Source: DATAAM01 sp036260075
Lineage (GTDB): Bacteria; Actinomycetota; Acidimicrobiia; Acidimicrobiales; JAHWLA01
Reading direction: 5' to 3'
Assembly: GCA_036260075.1 (NCBI GenBank)
Contig: DATAAM010000174.1
Location: forward strand, 1 to 8,123
DNA: 8,123 nt
The position numbers were made by a program, and so were the translations under genes. The notes below the pieces were generated by a model that searched no databases, was not told the origin of the DNA, and saw only the letters and a program-made list of their open reading frames with translations. Shown here piece after piece: positions 6,435-8,123 of the stretch (the first letter of the stretch is position 1; every line of letters starts with the position of its first letter).

Positions 6435-6451
6435 GTCAAAATTGATGAATC
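6435..6451 (-). repeat. AT-rich intergenic motif, copy C (upstream of pilC)
   Basis: The plus-strand sequence is GTCAAAATTGATGAATC. It differs from copy A at 2 of 17 positions and from copy B at 2. It overlaps the last two bases of the pilB TGA stop and lies about 60 nt before the pilC start. It is flanked by the short inverted repeat CCCTC (6430-6434) and GAGGG (6453-6457). Confidence 0.6.
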
Positions 6452-8123
6452 AGAGGGTGTAGATCGTGCGGACGACCTCGCCGATCGTCGTCATGTCCTC
6501 CTCGACGAGGCGGATCGCCTCCTGGCGCAGCGTGCGCATGCCCTCCGCGACCGCCAACGACCGGATCTCGTCGTGGCTGGCGCGGCGCAGGATGAGCTCC
6601 TTCATCCCTTCGGTCACGCGCAGCAGCTCGTACACGCCGACGCGGTCGAGGTAGCCCGTCTTGGCGCAGAAGTTGCACCCCTCGCCCTGCCAGAACGCCT
6701 TCTTCGGCGGGCCGCCGGACTCCTTGTAGAACGCCAGCTCGTCGGCCGAGGGCTTGACCGGCGCCGCGCACGAGACGCAGATGCGGCGCAACAGCCGCTG
6801 GCCCACCACGGCCCGCAGCGACGACGCGATCAGGAACGGCTCGATGTCCATGTCGATGAACCGGTGCAGGGCCGAGGCGGCGTCGGTGGCGTGGAGCGAC
6901 GACAGGACGAAGTGCCCGGTGAGGGCCGACTGGATGGCGATGCGAGCGGTCTCGGCGTCGCGGACCTCGCCCACCAGGATGATGTCGGGGTCCTGGCGCA
7001 GGATCGACTTCAACCCGCCTGCGAACGTCACGCCCGCGTGGTCGTTGATCTGGATCTGGTTGATCGAAGGGAACACGTACTCGACGGGGTCCTCGATCGT
7101 CACGATGTTCTTCTCGGGATCGTTGATCTCGGCCAGCGTGGCGTAGAGGGTCGTCGTCTTGCCGCTGCCCGTGGGACCGCTGCACACGACCATGCCGAAG
7201 GGCGAGCGCACGAGCTTGCCGTACACCGCGACGGTCTCGTCGGGCATGCCGAGGTCCTGCATGCGGTAGAGGGTGCGCGACTTGTCGAGGAGCCGCAGCA
7301 CCGCCTTCTCGCCCCAGATGGTGGCGGTGGTCGACACCCGGATGTCGAGGTCGCGACCGTCCACGTCCATGGCGATCTGGCCGTCCTGGGCCTTGCGCTT
7401 CTCGACGATGTTCATGCCCGCCAGGATCTTGATGCGGCTGACCAGCGCCGGGCCGATGTTGGCGGGGAGGGCCAGGACGTCGTGCAGGGCGCCATCGATC
7501 CGGAAGCGGATGCGCACCCGGTGGTCCTGCGGCTCGATGTGGATGTCGGAGGCGCGGTCGCGCAGCGCCTGGGTGATCGTCATGTTGACCACCCTGACCA
7601 CGGGGGCGTCGTCGCCCGCGAACGACTCCTGCAGTTGCAGCGGCGCGGCCGCCCGGCGCAGGGAGTCGGACGCCTCGAACGCCTCCACCTGGGCCTCCAC
7701 GCCGGCGAGCGCCCGGTACGTGTTGTCGATGGCCCAGCGGATGTCCGTGGCCGGCGCGATGGCCAGCTCCACCGGCATCCTCGCCGCCTCGCTCAGCAAC
7801 TGCGCGAAGTGGTCGGACGGCTCGGCCACCGCGACGTGGAGCACGTCGCCGTCGACCCGCAGCGGCACGGCGTTCACGTTGCGGGCCACCGTCTCGGGCA
7901 GGAGCTTCACGGCGGCCTGGTCGGGGATGTCGACGCGGAGGTCGACCAACGGCACGCTCAGCTGCTCGGAGAGGAGTCGGGCCAGGTCCCGCTCGTCGAG
8001 CGCGCCCAGCTCCACGAGCAGGGCGCCGATCCGCTTGCCGGAGGCCGACTGCTGCAGGAGCGCCTCGACCAGCTGCGTCTTGGTGACGTAGTTGCGCGCC
8101 ACCAGCAGCTCGCCGAGGCGCTT
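6450..8123 (-). CDS. pilB: Type IV pilus extension ATPase PilB (5' end beyond window)
   Basis: PilB is the hexameric cytoplasmic ATPase that drives pilus extension through PilC. The frame is open to the window edge. A GTG at 8100-8102 is possible but internal: the seven codons before it (KRLGELL) belong to the usual N-terminal domain, so the true start lies outside. 557 residues are visible, numbered from the edge. Residues 2-54 hold two 24-residue MshEN-type motifs with a 5-residue linker. The ATPase core has RIRFRID (204-210), Walker A GPTGSGKTTTLY (316-327), Asp box TIEDPVEYVFPS (342-353), Walker B IILVGEVRDAET (381-392) and His box SSLHATDAASALHRF (408-422). Four cysteines (C449, C452, C483, C486) form the paired CxxC zinc site typical of PilB/GspE. 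The spaced paired CxxC and GEVRDAET separate it from PilT. It ends with TGA at 6450-6452, just before the pilC spacer. Confidence 0.96.
   Translation of the reverse strand, partial: KRLGELLVARNYVTKTQLVEALLQQSASGKRIGALLVELGALDERDLARLLSEQLSVPLVDLRVDIPDQAAVKLLPETVARNVNAVPLRVDGDVLHVAVAEPSDHFAQLLSEAARMPVELAIAPATDIRWAIDNTYRALAGVEAQVEAFEASDSLRRAAAPLQLQESFAGDDAPVVRVVNMTITQALRDRASDIHIEPQDHRVRIRFRIDGALHDVLALPANIGPALVSRIKILAGMNIVEKRKAQDGQIAMDVDGRDLDIRVSTTATIWGEKAVLRLLDKSRTLYRMQDLGMPDETVAVYGKLVRSPFGMVVCSGPTGSGKTTTLYATLAEINDPEKNIVTIEDPVEYVFPSINQIQINDHAGVTFAGGLKSILRQDPDIILVGEVRDAETARIAIQSALTGHFVLSSLHATDAASALHRFIDMDIEPFLIASSLRAVVGQRLLRRICVSCAAPVKPSADELAFYKESGGPPKKAFWQGEGCNFCAKTGYLDRVGVYELLRVTEGMKELILRRASHDEIRSLAVAEGMRTLRQEAIRLVEEDMTTIGEVVRTIYTL

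Noticed and set aside
1..8123. CRISPR arrays, tRNA/rRNA genes, insertion sequences or attachment sites
   Set aside because: No regularly spaced repeats, tRNA-like cloverleaf, transposase motif or terminal inverted repeats were seen. The window is fully accounted for by pil genes and short spacers.

Overview
This window is one block of a type IV pilus (T4P) locus. Every real gene lies on the minus strand, so the genes read from the right-hand end to the left. The DNA is strongly GC-rich, GTG starts are common, and long antisense open frames cover most genes. Together with the gene content this suggests a high-GC monoderm such as an actinobacterium. That placement is inferred from composition and gene style; no taxonomic marker is present.

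Layout in reading order: (1) pilB, the extension ATPase, cut at its 5' end by the window edge, ends at 6450. (2) A 75-nt spacer carries an AT-rich 17-bp motif and a possible Shine-Dalgarno-masking hairpin. (3) pilC, the inner-membrane platform protein, is followed by three minor-pilin-like genes: a PilV-like protein, a PilW/PulJ-like protein with a large Ig-like C-terminal extension, and a PilX-like protein. These four genes overlap at each start/stop junction (GTGA, GTGA, TGATG). (4) A 115-nt leader carries a second motif copy and two mutually exclusive hairpins, followed by pilA, a short pilin that looks like the major subunit. (5) A 111-nt spacer holds a strong terminator-like hairpin and a third motif copy. 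(6) pilT, the retraction ATPase, runs off the left edge. No spacer exceeds 300 bases.

How the parts fit: PilB and PilT drive polymerisation and depolymerisation through PilC. PilA would be the main filament subunit. The V/W/X-like proteins are probably the priming and tip complex, with the large modular one a candidate tip adhesin. The visible N-terminus of PilB carries a tandem repeat of the MshEN type, which would tie extension to cyclic di-GMP. The least explained signal is the AT-rich motif found once in each of the three spacers (ahead of pilC, pilA and pilT) and apparently nowhere else in the window. It is a candidate shared operator, promoter element or RNA-processing site for splitting the locus into separately controlled units.
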